Shown: positions 7,082-15,315, counted from the first letter of the stretch. The stretch: 19,833 nt of DNA from Comamonadaceae bacterium (GCA_947458415.1 CANGZG010000026.1:1-19833), one strand, 5' to 3'. Program-made: numbers and translations. Notes: generated from the sequence alone by a model not told the origin.

Positions 7082-8215
7082 TTGAAACACCAACTCACTT
7101 TGATCACATGGGCCATTGCTTTTTCGGGCACAGCGTTGGCGCAAGAAGTCGTGAAAATTGGGCATGTTGCACCCATGAGCGGTGCGATTGCCCACCTTGG
7201 CAAAGACAATGAAAACGGTGCGCGTTTGGCCATCGAAGAACTGAACGCCAAGGGCATTTCCATTGGGGGCAAAAAAGTCAAATTTGAGCTGCTGGCAGAG
7301 GACGATGCGGCAGACCCCAAACAAGGAACGGCAGCTGCCCAAAAATTGGCCGACCAAAAAGTCAGCGGTGTGGTGGGGCATTTGAATTCGGGCACCTCAA
7401 TTCCTGCATCAAAAATTTACAGCGATGCAGGCATTCCTCAAATCTCCCCGTCTGCAACCAACCCCAAGTACACCCGCCAAGGCTATAAAACCACTTTCCG
7501 AGTCGTTGCCGATGATGTTCAGTTGGGTGGTTCCTTGGGCCGGTATGCGGTACAAAAATTGGGTGCAAAAACCATCGCCATCATTGACGACCGAACCGCT
7601 TACGGCCAAGGTGTGGCCGATGAGTTTGAAAAAGCTGCCAAAGCCGCTGGTGCAAGCATCGTGGGTCGTGAATTCACCACGGACAAGGCCACGGATTTCA
7701 CCGCTATTTTGACCACCATCAAAGGGAAAAAACCGGATGCTGTTTTCTTTGGCGGGATGGATGCTGTCGCTGGTCCGATGATCAAGCAAATGAAATCGCT
7801 CGGCCTCAATGCCAAATTCATGGGCGGAGATGGCATTTGTACCGGTGAGTTGTTCAAACTCTCGGGTGACACCATCGCAGACAACCAAGTCTATTGCGCA
7901 GAGGCTGGTGGTGTTGAAGGGCCACAAGAAAAAGTCCTCAGTGACTTCAAAGCCAAGTTCAAAAAACGCTTCAATGCCGATGTGCAAATTTACGCGCCTT
8001 ATGTTTACGACGCTGTGAATGTCATGGTCGCAGCCATGGTCAAAGCCAATTCGTCTGACCCCGCCAAATACTTACCGGTGCTTGCCAAGACCTCAGATTA
8101 CAAAGGCGTGACTGGCAACATCGGGTTCGATGCAAAAGGCGACATCAAAAATGGCGCTTTGACGCTTCACACATACAGAGGCGGCAACAAAATCAATTTG
8201 GCAGTGGTTCGTTAA
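7082..8215 (+). CDS. Periplasmic branched-chain amino acid/amide-type ABC substrate-binding protein
   Basis: This 377-residue protein has a signal peptide ending ALA|QE at about residue 20, so it is exported to the periplasm. The mature part is a type I periplasmic binding fold of the LivJ/LivK (Peripla_BP_6) family: VKIGHVAPMSGAIAHLGKDNENGARLAIEELNAKG, then VGHLNSGTSIPASKIY, FRVVADDVQLG and YAPYVYDAVNVMVAAMVKA. The ligand cannot be fixed by eye; leucine-like amino acids or related compounds are the family default. Translation probably starts at TTG 7082, because AGGAG (7071-7075) is well spaced from it and the signal peptide starts there. No permease or ATPase genes (livHMGF) adjoin it, so it must work with a transporter encoded elsewhere. 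Its TAA shares bases with the stop of convergent ppx. Confidence 0.9.
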   Translation: MKHQLTLITWAIAFSGTALAQEVVKIGHVAPMSGAIAHLGKDNENGARLAIEELNAKGISIGGKKVKFELLAEDDAADPKQGTAAAQKLADQKVSGVVGHLNSGTSIPASKIYSDAGIPQISPSATNPKYTRQGYKTTFRVVADDVQLGGSLGRYAVQKLGAKTIAIIDDRTAYGQGVADEFEKAAKAAGASIVGREFTTDKATDFTAILTTIKGKKPDAVFFGGMDAVAGPMIKQMKSLGLNAKFMGGDGICTGELFKLSGDTIADNQVYCAEAGGVEGPQEKVLSDFKAKFKKRFNADVQIYAPYVYDAVNVMVAAMVKANSSDPAKYLPVLAKTSDYKGVTGNIGFDAKGDIKNGALTLHTYRGGNKINLAVVR

Positions 8216-9714
8216 GACAGGATGATGCGCAGTTTCCAACTGGTTTTTTGCCAGGCGATGGCTTCTTGATGAAGCAAGTGGTTGGACTGCGGAAACCGCT
8301 GCGCCCACAGCGGTTCTATGTGTAACTCAAAGCATCTGGCGATGTGTTTGGATTTTTGAAGTTGGACCGAGCTGTGCTCGGGGTCTCGTCTGGCGTGACA
8401 CAAAATGACGGCCAGTCGCAAACTCAGCAATTGGTAGATCAAGTGCTCATCTTCAAAATCGATGTCGAGTTTTCGCAATTTGCCTTTGTGTCCCAGCACC
8501 AACAAGCTCAACCGATGCAACTCGTGTTTGGCAAACCCTGGGGTGTCGGTGTTTTCCAAAATATAGGCACCGTGCTTGTGTGAGTCGGTGTGCGAAATCA
8601 CGTTACCGATTTCGTGCAATTGAGCGGCCCAACTCAGCTTCTTTTGCAGTCTGATCCACTCTGAATGTCCTTCTTCGTGGGTTTGCAATTTTTTGAGAAA
8701 TTCACAGGCAATTTTGCTGACCCTGTGAGCCTGCGCTGTGTCTGCTTGGAAACCTTTGCGCAGGCCGGACACAGTCAGAGCCCTGGTGTCTTTCGATTCG
8801 TCTTCACGGTCAAGCAAGTCGTACAAAACGCCGTGCCGCAAGGCGCCCGGTGTGACCATCAGTTGATCGATACTGAATAAATCCAGCAATGCAGACAGAA
8901 CGCTGAGACCTCCGCCAATGACCGACTTACGTTCTTCTTTGAGCCCGTCAAGTTTGAGTTTGTCAACATGGCCAATCCGTATCAGCTGACCTTTGAGCCA
9001 TGCAATGCCATCTTTGGTGATTTTGTCGGCAGGCCAACCTGCTTGTGCCAGTGCTTCAGAGACGGCGCTGACCGTTCCCGATGAGCCGTAGGCCACGTCC
9101 CACGTCCCCTTGCCAAACACAGGCAAGGCCTCGTCAAGAATTGCTTTGGCTGCCACCTCGGCTTTTTGAAAGGCGGCAGCCGTGAACTCACCACTGGCGA
9201 AATACTTCATGCTGGACGCCACGCTGCCAATGCGGTAGGACTCCAGTTGCATGGCATGTTTGTTGATTCCGATGATGAATTCGGTTGAGCGTCCACCAAT
9301 GTCGACCACCAAACGACGCTCGTCAGACGGAGGCAGCAGGTGAGCCACCCCTTGGTAAATCAAACGCGCCTCTTCACGGCCTGAAACCACTTCAATTGGA
9401 AAGCCCAAAATTTGGTTGGCTTTGTCTAAAAACAATTTGGCATTTCTCGCTTCTCTGAGCGTTTGCGTCGCTACCGCACGAACTTGCGATCGATCAAATC
9501 CAGAGAGTTTTTCGGCAAAGCGCGCCAAGCATTCCCATCCTTTTTCCATGGAACTGGGGCTTAAATTGCGGTCTTGGTCTAAGCCACTGCCTTGTCTGAC
9601 GGCTTCCTTCAAATACTCGTAGCGTTGGAACAAGCCATTGTTGAGTCGACATATTTCCAGTCGAAAACTGTTTGATCCCAGATCAATGGCTGCAAGCAAT
9701 GTCCCGTTTTTCAT
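8212..9714 (-). CDS. ppx: Exopolyphosphatase of the Ppx/GppA family
   Basis: This 500-residue cytoplasmic enzyme removes terminal phosphates from polyphosphate; some family members hydrolyse pppGpp instead. The actin/hsp70-type ATPase-fold motifs are clear: AAIDLGSNSFRLEI (about 8-21), GREEARLIYQGVAHL with the catalytic-region glutamates, VVDIGGRSTEFIIG, and YGSSGTVSAV. The C-terminal half (from about 320) is the helical HD-like domain with WAAQLHEIGNVISHTDSHKHGAYIL. Exopolyphosphatase is favoured over GppA because the gene neighbours the phosphate operon. ATG 9712-9714 fits the family start, although no Shine-Dalgarno site is evident. The gene is divergent from pstS across a region with a candidate Pho box reading towards ppx. 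Its stop overlaps that of the upstream substrate-binding protein gene by 4 bp. Confidence 0.92.
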   Translation of the reverse strand: MKNGTLLAAIDLGSNSFRLEICRLNNGLFQRYEYLKEAVRQGSGLDQDRNLSPSSMEKGWECLARFAEKLSGFDRSQVRAVATQTLREARNAKLFLDKANQILGFPIEVVSGREEARLIYQGVAHLLPPSDERRLVVDIGGRSTEFIIGINKHAMQLESYRIGSVASSMKYFASGEFTAAAFQKAEVAAKAILDEALPVFGKGTWDVAYGSSGTVSAVSEALAQAGWPADKITKDGIAWLKGQLIRIGHVDKLKLDGLKEERKSVIGGGLSVLSALLDLFSIDQLMVTPGALRHGVLYDLLDREDESKDTRALTVSGLRKGFQADTAQAHRVSKIACEFLKKLQTHEEGHSEWIRLQKKLSWAAQLHEIGNVISHTDSHKHGAYILENTDTPGFAKHELHRLSLLVLGHKGKLRKLDIDFEDEHLIYQLLSLRLAVILCHARRDPEHSSVQLQKSKHIARCFELHIEPLWAQRFPQSNHLLHQEAIAWQKTSWKLRIILS

Positions 9715-9793
9715 GGCTGGGTTGCAGTCGTCAGGTCAGTGGCGAATTCCAATTCAGCCCCATCAGGGACCATGCTCGGGCACAACGCAGGTT

Positions 9794-9812
9794 CAACAGA
9801 GGCCGCCTGTTG
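9794..9812. promoter_or_regulatory. Dyad symmetry in the ppx leader
   Basis: CAACAG (9794-9799) and CTGTTG (9807-9812) are perfect inverted copies separated by seven bases, about 80 bp upstream of the ppx start. It could be an operator or a small RNA hairpin; there is no further support. Confidence 0.25.
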
Positions 9813-9933
9813 GGTGGGGCAAGACTTGCAAAAATAATTCATTTGTATGATTTCAGTGATCGTGACGCCCAGATTTAAGCCAAAAAGAATGACACGACCC
9901 GGGACTTTTGCGTTGGTTCCATGAACCCCACTA

Positions 9934-9955
9934 TGATATGACGGTAATGTGACAG
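9934..9955 (-). promoter_or_regulatory. Pho box (PhoB binding site) oriented towards ppx
   Basis: Read on the minus strand this is CTGTCAC ATTA CCGTCAT ATCA. It consists of two 7-base direct repeats, each 6 of 7 matches to CTGTCAT, with an AT-rich 4-base spacer and the 11-bp period of the classical Pho box. By the usual orientation rule it would activate leftward transcription into ppx, but its position is also about 130 bp upstream of the pstS start and it could serve both genes. PhoB itself is encoded at 14602-15294. Confidence 0.65.
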
Positions 9956-9987
9956 TTCTAAGAAGCTTGGGTGGTCGCTGAAAAAGG

Positions 9988-10023
9988 CATACACGAGATT
10001 GTCATATTTCATGAATACATTAT
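9988..10023 (+). promoter_or_regulatory. Weak Pho-like site and possible -10 for pstS
   Basis: CATACAC (9988-9994, 4 of 7) and TTGTCAT (9999-10005, 6 of 7) are spaced 11 bp, and a poor third copy CATGAAT follows at 10010. A possible -10, TACATT or CATTAT, lies at 10017-10023, giving the near-adjacent spacing seen at PhoB-dependent promoters. Only one of the repeats is strong, so this is tentative. Confidence 0.4.
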
Positions 10024-10083
10024 TGTTTGTCACCAAACAGGTCGTTGACGGCGACCTTTATTCACCCCAACCAAGGAGTATTC

Positions 10084-11103
10084 ATGAATTTAGTCAAAAG
10101 CGCCATGTTGAGCCTCAGTGTAGTGCTTTTTTCCGGCCCAGTGCTCGCTCAAGACATCACCGGCGCAGGTGCAACCTTTCCTTTTCCCATCTACGCCAAG
10201 TGGGCTGAAGCTTACAAAGAGGTGTCAGGTGTGGGCATGAATTACCAATCCATTGGCTCATCTGGTGGCCTCAAACAGATCCGTGCCAAAACAGTGACTT
10301 TTGGTGCCAGTGACGCCCCCGTGAGTGGTCCTGACCTTGACAAAGACGGCATGGTCCAGTTTCCAGCCATCATCGGTGGCACCGTTCCAGTCATCAACTT
10401 AGCTGGCTTCAAGCCCGGCGAATTGCGTGTCACCGGCCCCGTTTTGGCTGAAATGTTCATGGGCAGCATCAGCAAATGGAACGATCCCAAGTTCGCCGCT
10501 TTGAACCCCGGCAAGAACCTGCCCAATGAAACCATCACAGTCGTTCACCGCGCTGACGGCTCTGGAACCACTTTCAACTTCACTGATTACCTGACTGCTG
10601 TCAGCAAAGACTGGGCTGACACGGTAGGTAAGGGTGCTGCCGTGAAATGGCCAGCACCTACCTCGGTAGGTGGCAAGGGTAATGAAGGTGTGGCAGCCAA
10701 TGTCAACCGCATCAAAGGTTCAGTGGGTTACGTGGAATACGCTTACGTGAAAAAGAACAAAATGAATTTCATGCAAATGCAAAATGCCAGTGGCAAGTAC
10801 GTGAGCCCTGATGACTTGACATTTGCCGCCGCCGCCGCCGGTGCAGATTGGTTCAGCGTGCCAGGCATGGGTGTGTCCATGGTGAATGCCAAAGGTGATA
10901 CCAGCTGGCCCATCTCAACCGCTTCATTCATTTTGATGTACAAGAGCCCGACAGACAAAGCAGCTTCGGATGCTGCATTGAAGTTTTTCGATTGGTCCTT
11001 CAAAAATGGTAAAAAAATGGCCGCAGAACTTGACTATGTGGCATTGCCTGACGCTTTGACGGATCAGATTCGTAGCAAAGTTTGGAGCCAGATTCAAAAG
11101 TAA
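10084..11103 (+). CDS. pstS: Periplasmic phosphate-binding protein PstS
   Basis: This 339-residue phosphate receptor belongs to the high-affinity PstSCAB importer. It has a signal peptide ending VLA|QD at about residue 22. Mature motifs are DITGAGATFPFPIYAKWAEAY, the phosphate-contacting GSSGGLKQI and GASDAPVS, and HRADGSGTTFNFTDYL. The ATG at 10084 is chosen because AAGGAG (10073-10078) precedes it at good spacing and the signal peptide starts there; a longer open frame to 10027 has no leader character. It is the first gene of pstSCAB-phoUBR. It probably responds to phosphate starvation through PhoB sites upstream. A run of five GCC alanine codons (10825-10839) is notable but within ordinary composition for this protein. 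A hairpin separates it from pstC. Confidence 0.96.
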   Translation: MNLVKSAMLSLSVVLFSGPVLAQDITGAGATFPFPIYAKWAEAYKEVSGVGMNYQSIGSSGGLKQIRAKTVTFGASDAPVSGPDLDKDGMVQFPAIIGGTVPVINLAGFKPGELRVTGPVLAEMFMGSISKWNDPKFAALNPGKNLPNETITVVHRADGSGTTFNFTDYLTAVSKDWADTVGKGAAVKWPAPTSVGGKGNEGVAANVNRIKGSVGYVEYAYVKKNKMNFMQMQNASGKYVSPDDLTFAAAAAGADWFSVPGMGVSMVNAKGDTSWPISTASFILMYKSPTDKAASDAALKFFDWSFKNGKKMAAELDYVALPDALTDQIRSKVWSQIQK

Positions 11104-11117
11104 TTGGATGGTCACAA

Positions 11118-11153
11118 CAGTCGGTTGGTAGACAAGCATCTCCCAACCGATTG
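11118..11153 (+). terminator. Intercistronic hairpin between pstS and pstC
   Basis: CAGTCGGTTGG (11118-11128) pairs with CCAACCGATTG (11143-11153) in an 11-bp stem with one G-T wobble and a 14-base loop. The bases after it, TTTCTGATTTG, are T-rich but broken. It could act as a partial terminator or as a 3'-end stabiliser of pstS mRNA, either of which would give more binding protein than permease. Confidence 0.55.
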
Positions 11154-11221
11154 TTTCTGATTTGTACTTTGATTTGAAAGCGCCAGGCATGCTAACCACA
11201 TTCCCTACAGAAACGAGCACC

Positions 11222-12187
11222 ATGACCACAACCATTAGCAAAACAAATCTCAATGCAGTGGTTAAGCGTCAACGTATTCAGGATGTCATTTTTTATCGCC
11301 TGACCCAAATTTTCTCTTTGTTGGTGTTACTGGCATTGGCAGGCATCATCGTCTCCCTGTTCATCAATGCTTGGCCAACGTTTCAAAAATTCGGATTCAA
11401 ATTCATCTGGTATGTCGAATGGGACATCATCAATGAAGAATTCGGCGCTGCCATTGCCATTGTGGGCACCTTGGCCAGTGCGGGTATCGCGATGCTTTTT
11501 GCCGTTCCTCTGGCTTTTGGCATTGCCGTTTTTCTGACAGAAACTTGCCCTGTTTGGCTTCGCCGACCGCTAGGCACGGCGATTGAATTATTGGCTGCCG
11601 TGCCGTCCATCATTTACGGCATGTTTGGTTTGTTTGTCTTTGCACCTATTTTTGCTGACTATGTACAAATGCCATTGCAAGATCTGATGGCGGGCATGCC
11701 TTTGATTGGCTCCTTGTTCAGCGGTGCCGTCAATGGCATGGGTATCCTCGCTGCGGGCATTGTGTTGGCATTCATGGTCTTGCCATTCGTCGCCTCTGTC
11801 ATGCGCGATGTATTTGAAATCACGCCTTCGATATTGCGTGAATCTGCATATGGCTTGGGGTGCACCACTTGGGAAGTGGTTCGCAAAATTGTTTTGCCCT
11901 ATACCCAAAAAGGTGTCATTGGTGGTGTGATGTTAGGTCTTGGCAGAGCATTGGGCGAAACCATGGCTGTGACTTTTGTGATTGGTAATGCCAACCGAAT
12001 GCCGACCTCTCTTTTTTCGCCTGGCACTTCGATCGCTTCAACGCTTGCCAATGAATTTGGTGAGGCAGCAGACTTTCATATCTCCTCCTTGTTTGCCTTG
12101 GGCTTCATGTTGTTCATCATCACATTCGTGGTGCTGGCCGCGGCAAAGTTGATGATTAACAGAGCAGAAAAAGCAAAAGGTTTTTAA
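11222..12187 (+). CDS. pstC: Phosphate ABC transporter permease PstC
   Basis: This inner-membrane permease (321 residues from ATG 11222) forms the phosphate channel with PstA. About six membrane helices are visible, the first at about residues 28-52 (LTQIFSLLVLLALAGIIVSLF). The EAA-type loop that contacts the ATPase PstB is ESAYGLGCTTWEVVRKIVLP, followed by GLGRALGETMAVTFVIGN. Upstream in-frame starts exist at 11162 and 11189. I prefer 11222 because MTTTISKTN gives a normal short cytoplasmic N-terminus and a length near E. coli PstC (319), but no start has a strong ribosome site. pstA begins one base after the stop. Confidence 0.94.
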   Translation: MTTTISKTNLNAVVKRQRIQDVIFYRLTQIFSLLVLLALAGIIVSLFINAWPTFQKFGFKFIWYVEWDIINEEFGAAIAIVGTLASAGIAMLFAVPLAFGIAVFLTETCPVWLRRPLGTAIELLAAVPSIIYGMFGLFVFAPIFADYVQMPLQDLMAGMPLIGSLFSGAVNGMGILAAGIVLAFMVLPFVASVMRDVFEITPSILRESAYGLGCTTWEVVRKIVLPYTQKGVIGGVMLGLGRALGETMAVTFVIGNANRMPTSLFSPGTSIASTLANEFGEAADFHISSLFALGFMLFIITFVVLAAAKLMINRAEKAKGF

Positions 12188-12188
12188 C

Positions 12189-13049
12189 GTGGCAAACAAC
12201 ATGGACTTGGCTATTTACCGTCGTCGCCAGCTGGCAAATTTTTGGGGGCTACTGACCTCCATGCTTGCCATGGCCATTGGGCTTGCGGTTCTTTTTTGGA
12301 TCCTTTTCGTATTGTTCTCAAATGGCTTTGCCTCTTTGGACTGGAACATGTTCACCAAAGACACGCCTGCACCCGGAACCGAGGGGGGTGGCTTGCGAAA
12401 TGCAATCGTCGGCAGTTTGATGATCGTGGGACTGACGGTTTTGGTTGCCACGCCAGTTGGTATTTTGGCGGGCATTTACATGGCAGAGTATGGCGACAGA
12501 AGTGCCACTGCCAATGTCACCCGTTTTGTCACTGACATCATGCTGTCTGCGCCATCGATCGTGATTGGTTTGTTTGTCTACGCCATCGCTGTTGCATCAG
12601 TGGGGAGTTTCTCGGGCTACGCTGGCAGCTTGGCTTTGACCCTGATTGCCATTCCGGTGGTGATGCGCACCACAGAAAACATGTTGCGCTTGGTGCCAGG
12701 CACGCTTCGTGAAGCTGCTTTTGCCTTGGGCGCGCCACGTTGGAAAGTCTCCTTGTCAGTGACTTTGCGAGCTGCTAAGAATGGAGTTATCACGGGTTTG
12801 TTGTTGGCCGTTGCACGCATCAGTGGCGAGACGGCGCCTTTGTTGTTCACGGCGCTCAATAACCAATTTTTTAATTCAGACATGAGCTCACCTATGGCCA
12901 ATTTGCCTGTGGTCATTTTTCAATTTGCCATGAGCCCTTATGACAATTGGATACGTTTGGCTTGGGGCGGTGCATTGTTGGTCACCATGGCTGTTTTGGT
13001 GCTCAACATCATGGCGCGTATCTTTTTCCGCAGCAAACAAATCACGTGA
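12189..13049 (+). CDS. pstA: Phosphate ABC transporter permease PstA
   Basis: This 286-residue second permease of the phosphate importer has about six membrane helices, the first at about residues 20-45. The ATPase-contact loop is EAAFALGAPRWKVSLSVTLRAA, followed by GLLLAVARISGETAPLLFTA, the PstA counterpart of the PstC motif. GTG at 12189 is taken as the start because AAAAGG lies about eight bases upstream; an ATG four codons later (12201) would be too far from it. It follows pstC by one base, so coupling is likely. The length is close to E. coli PstA (296). Confidence 0.94.
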   Translation: MANNMDLAIYRRRQLANFWGLLTSMLAMAIGLAVLFWILFVLFSNGFASLDWNMFTKDTPAPGTEGGGLRNAIVGSLMIVGLTVLVATPVGILAGIYMAEYGDRSATANVTRFVTDIMLSAPSIVIGLFVYAIAVASVGSFSGYAGSLALTLIAIPVVMRTTENMLRLVPGTLREAAFALGAPRWKVSLSVTLRAAKNGVITGLLLAVARISGETAPLLFTALNNQFFNSDMSSPMANLPVVIFQFAMSPYDNWIRLAWGGALLVTMAVLVLNIMARIFFRSKQIT

Positions 13050-13097
13050 GTTTGCTCAAACCATCTTCACCCGACATACCCATCATTCAGGAAATTT

Positions 13098-13868
13098 ATG
13101 GTTGATATCACCCCTAAAAATGCCATCGAGGTCAGGAATCTTGATTTTTACTATGGAAAATTTCAAGGTTTGAAGAAGATTGATCTCAATATTCAGGAGA
13201 ATGCTGTCACCGCTTTCATTGGCCCGTCTGGCTGTGGCAAATCTACTTTGCTGCGCACTTTCAATCGCATGTACAGCCTTTACCCAGGTCAACATGCCGA
13301 GGGCGAGATTTTGTTTTATGGCCAAAATATTTTGGACAAATCTCAAGATTTGAACTTGCTCAGAGCGCAAATCGGCATGGTTTTTCAAAAGCCCACGCCT
13401 TTTCCAATGTCCATTTATGACAATATTGCGTTTGGCATTCGTCTGTATGAAAACCTCTCTCGCAGTGAAATGGACGACAGGGTCGAGTCAGCGTTGCAAA
13501 AGGCGGCCATTTGGGATGAGGTCAAAGACAAACTGGGGCAAAGTGGATTGTCATTGTCCGGTGGTCAGCAGCAAAGGCTTTGCATTGCGCGCACGGTTGC
13601 AGTCAGACCGAAAGTCATTTTGCTGGATGAACCAACGTCTGCACTTGATCCCATCTCTACGTCGAAAGTAGAGGAATTGATCAATGATTTGAAAAAAGAT
13701 TACACCGTTGCTATCGTTACCCACAATATGCAACAAGCTGCTCGCGTATCCGACTTCACCGCATACATGTATTTGGGTAATATGGTTGAGTTTGGTGCCA
13801 CCGAGCAGATTTTTTTCAAGCCAAACCGAAAAGAAACCGAAGATTACATCACTGGCCGTTTTGGCTGA
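13098..13868 (+). CDS. pstB: Phosphate ABC transporter ATP-binding protein PstB
   Basis: This 256-residue cytoplasmic ATPase powers PstCA. All ABC motifs are intact: Walker A GPSGCGKST (about residues 42-50), Q-loop MVFQKPTPFPMS, signature LSGGQQQR, Walker B VILLDEPTSALDP and the switch histidine in VTHNMQQAARVSD. PTPFPMSIYDN is typical of PstB. The start ATG 13098 is preceded by AGGAAA. It lies 48 bp after pstA and 25 bp before phoU on the same strand. The length is normal. Confidence 0.97.
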   Translation: MVDITPKNAIEVRNLDFYYGKFQGLKKIDLNIQENAVTAFIGPSGCGKSTLLRTFNRMYSLYPGQHAEGEILFYGQNILDKSQDLNLLRAQIGMVFQKPTPFPMSIYDNIAFGIRLYENLSRSEMDDRVESALQKAAIWDEVKDKLGQSGLSLSGGQQQRLCIARTVAVRPKVILLDEPTSALDPISTSKVEELINDLKKDYTVAIVTHNMQQAARVSDFTAYMYLGNMVEFGATEQIFFKPNRKETEDYITGRFG

Positions 13869-13893
13869 TCAGTTGGAATTAAAAGGAAAAAGA

Positions 13894-14595
13894 ATGCCTG
13901 ATAAACATTTATCTTCGCAGTTTGACCATGAACTCAACACTGTTTCCTCGCGACTGATGGAAATGGGTGGTTTGGTTGAATCACAAATTCAACAAGCGGT
14001 TTATGCTCTTTCGCTGTTTGTCGAAGAAGTGGCTGACCAAGTGATCAAGACCGAGAGTCAGGTGAACTCCATGGAAGTTGAAATTGACCGGGAGTTGTCC
14101 ACCATCATTGCCAGACGGCAGCCCACTGCCAGAGATTTGCGTTTGTTGATGGCCATTTCTAAAGCCACTGCGAATCTGGAGCGGGCAGGCGACGAGGCCA
14201 ATAAGATTGCCAGGATGGTCAAGTCTTTGATTCACAGCGGCGGCTTCAGGTCGCTGCCATCTTCAGAATTGCGGTTAACCACAGAAATGGCCAGTGGATT
14301 GCTGAGGAAAGCGCTGGATGCATTTGCCCGACTTGACACGTCAACAGCGTTGTCTATCTTAAAAGAAGACGATTTGATAGACAAAGAATTTGATGGTTTT
14401 GTCAGGAAATTAATCACTTACATGATGGAAGACCCGAGGACCATCAGCTCTAGTTTAGATTTACTGTTTGTGGCTAAAGCGCTTGAGCGCATCGGCGACC
14501 ATGCAAAAAATATTGCCGAGTTGATCATCTACATCGTCAAAGGTGAGGATGTGCGGCACACTTCCATGGAACACATCGAATCCACTTTGCAATAA
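13894..14595 (+). CDS. phoU: Phosphate signalling regulator PhoU
   Basis: This 233-residue all-helical protein contains the two PhoU repeats, each with the metal-binding pattern: ATANLERAGDEANKIARMV in the first half and VAKALERIGDHAKNIAELI in the second. PhoU binds PstB and the PAS region of PhoR and keeps PhoR in its phosphatase state when phosphate is plentiful. ATG 13894 is chosen because AAAAGGA (13881-13887) precedes it and the start MPDKHLSSQFDHELN matches the family; an open frame extending back into pstB is a shadow. phoB follows after six bases. Confidence 0.96.
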   Translation: MPDKHLSSQFDHELNTVSSRLMEMGGLVESQIQQAVYALSLFVEEVADQVIKTESQVNSMEVEIDRELSTIIARRQPTARDLRLLMAISKATANLERAGDEANKIARMVKSLIHSGGFRSLPSSELRLTTEMASGLLRKALDAFARLDTSTALSILKEDDLIDKEFDGFVRKLITYMMEDPRTISSSLDLLFVAKALERIGDHAKNIAELIIYIVKGEDVRHTSMEHIESTLQ

Positions 14596-14601
14596 ATATC
14601 A

Positions 14602-15294
14602 ATGCGACATTTGCCAAAAGTTTTGATTGTTGAGGATGAGCCCTCTATCGCTGAATTGATCACTGTCAATCTTCGCCACAATGGTCTGTCTCCCACGTGG
14701 GTCGACGACGGTGAAAAGGCACAAAAAGCCATCGACGAAGTTTTGCCAGATGTTATTTTGTTGGACTGGATGTTGCCTGGACAAAGCGGTGTTTACTGGG
14801 CAAGAAAATGGCGCAGCGATCCCAGAACAAAGTCAGTACCCATTCTTTTCTTGACTGCCAAAAGCGAAGAGGTTGACAAAGTTTCAGGGCTAGACGCGGG
14901 AGCTGATGACTACATCACCAAGCCCTTTTCAACCCAAGAGTTGATGGCCAGGATCCGTTCTGTGCTCAGACGCCGTGCGCCACAACAAGCTGAAGATGCG
15001 GTCACCATCGGTCAGTTGCATTTGGATGGTGCGACGCACCGAGTGACTTTCGCAGGCGAGTCTCTCAAAATGGGTCCCACTGAGTTTAAGTTGCTCAATT
15101 TCCTGATGCACCACACTGAACGGGTTCATTCTCGGTCCCAATTATTGGACAAGGTCTGGGGTGACCATGTGTTCATCGAGGAGCGGACCGTTGATGTTCA
15201 TGTCAAAAGACTTCGAGAAGCGTTGGGTGAAGCGGGTGCCATGATCGAGACGGTGAGAGGTGTGGGTTATCGATTCAATAACCAATCAAATTGA
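14602..15294 (+). CDS. phoB: Phosphate regulon response regulator PhoB
   Basis: This 230-residue OmpR-family response regulator has a receiver domain at residues 1-120 with the acidic pair Glu11/Asp12, phosphoacceptor Asp55 (ILLDWMLPG), Thr85 and Lys107 (YITKPFS), all at expected positions. The DNA-binding winged helix is at about 130-228 (MGPTEFKLLNFLM, ERTVDVHVKRLREAL, IETVRGVGYRF). Phosphorylated PhoB binds Pho boxes such as the one at 9934-9955. The gene starts six bases after phoU with no Shine-Dalgarno site of its own, so translation is probably coupled. phoR, its kinase, follows. Confidence 0.97.
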   Translation: MRHLPKVLIVEDEPSIAELITVNLRHNGLSPTWVDDGEKAQKAIDEVLPDVILLDWMLPGQSGVYWARKWRSDPRTKSVPILFLTAKSEEVDKVSGLDAGADDYITKPFSTQELMARIRSVLRRRAPQQAEDAVTIGQLHLDGATHRVTFAGESLKMGPTEFKLLNFLMHHTERVHSRSQLLDKVWGDHVFIEERTVDVHVKRLREALGEAGAMIETVRGVGYRFNNQSN

Positions 15295-15315
15295 ACTTAT
15301 GTTTGTGACATTGTG

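Larger units (their letters stand above)
9715..10083. other. 369-bp divergent control region between ppx and pstS
   Basis: No credible gene lies here on either strand. The ppx-proximal 180 bp hold a CAACAG/CTGTTG dyad (9794-9812) and an AT-rich stretch (9831-9860). The middle holds a good Pho box on the minus strand (9934-9955). The pstS-proximal part holds a weaker Pho-like site on the plus strand (9988-10009), a possible -10 (about 10017-10023), and the strong ribosome site AAGGAG (10073-10078) of pstS. The ppx leader would be long if transcription starts at the Pho box. Confidence 0.7.

Noticed and set aside
9915..9927. Small palindrome GGTTC-CAT-GAACC near the Pho box
   Set aside because: Five-base arms only, with no second copy or known matching operator.
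10825..10839. Five tandem GCC codons in pstS
   Set aside because: It encodes an alanine run that fits the protein; too short to call a functional repeat.
13655..13673. Inverted repeat CTCTAC/GTAGAG inside pstB
   Set aside because: A short stem inside conserved coding sequence, next to Walker B; chance is the simplest explanation.
13708..13893. phoU extended 62 codons into pstB
   Set aside because: The extension overlaps pstB in another frame; the ATG at 13894 has a good ribosome site and the normal PhoU start.
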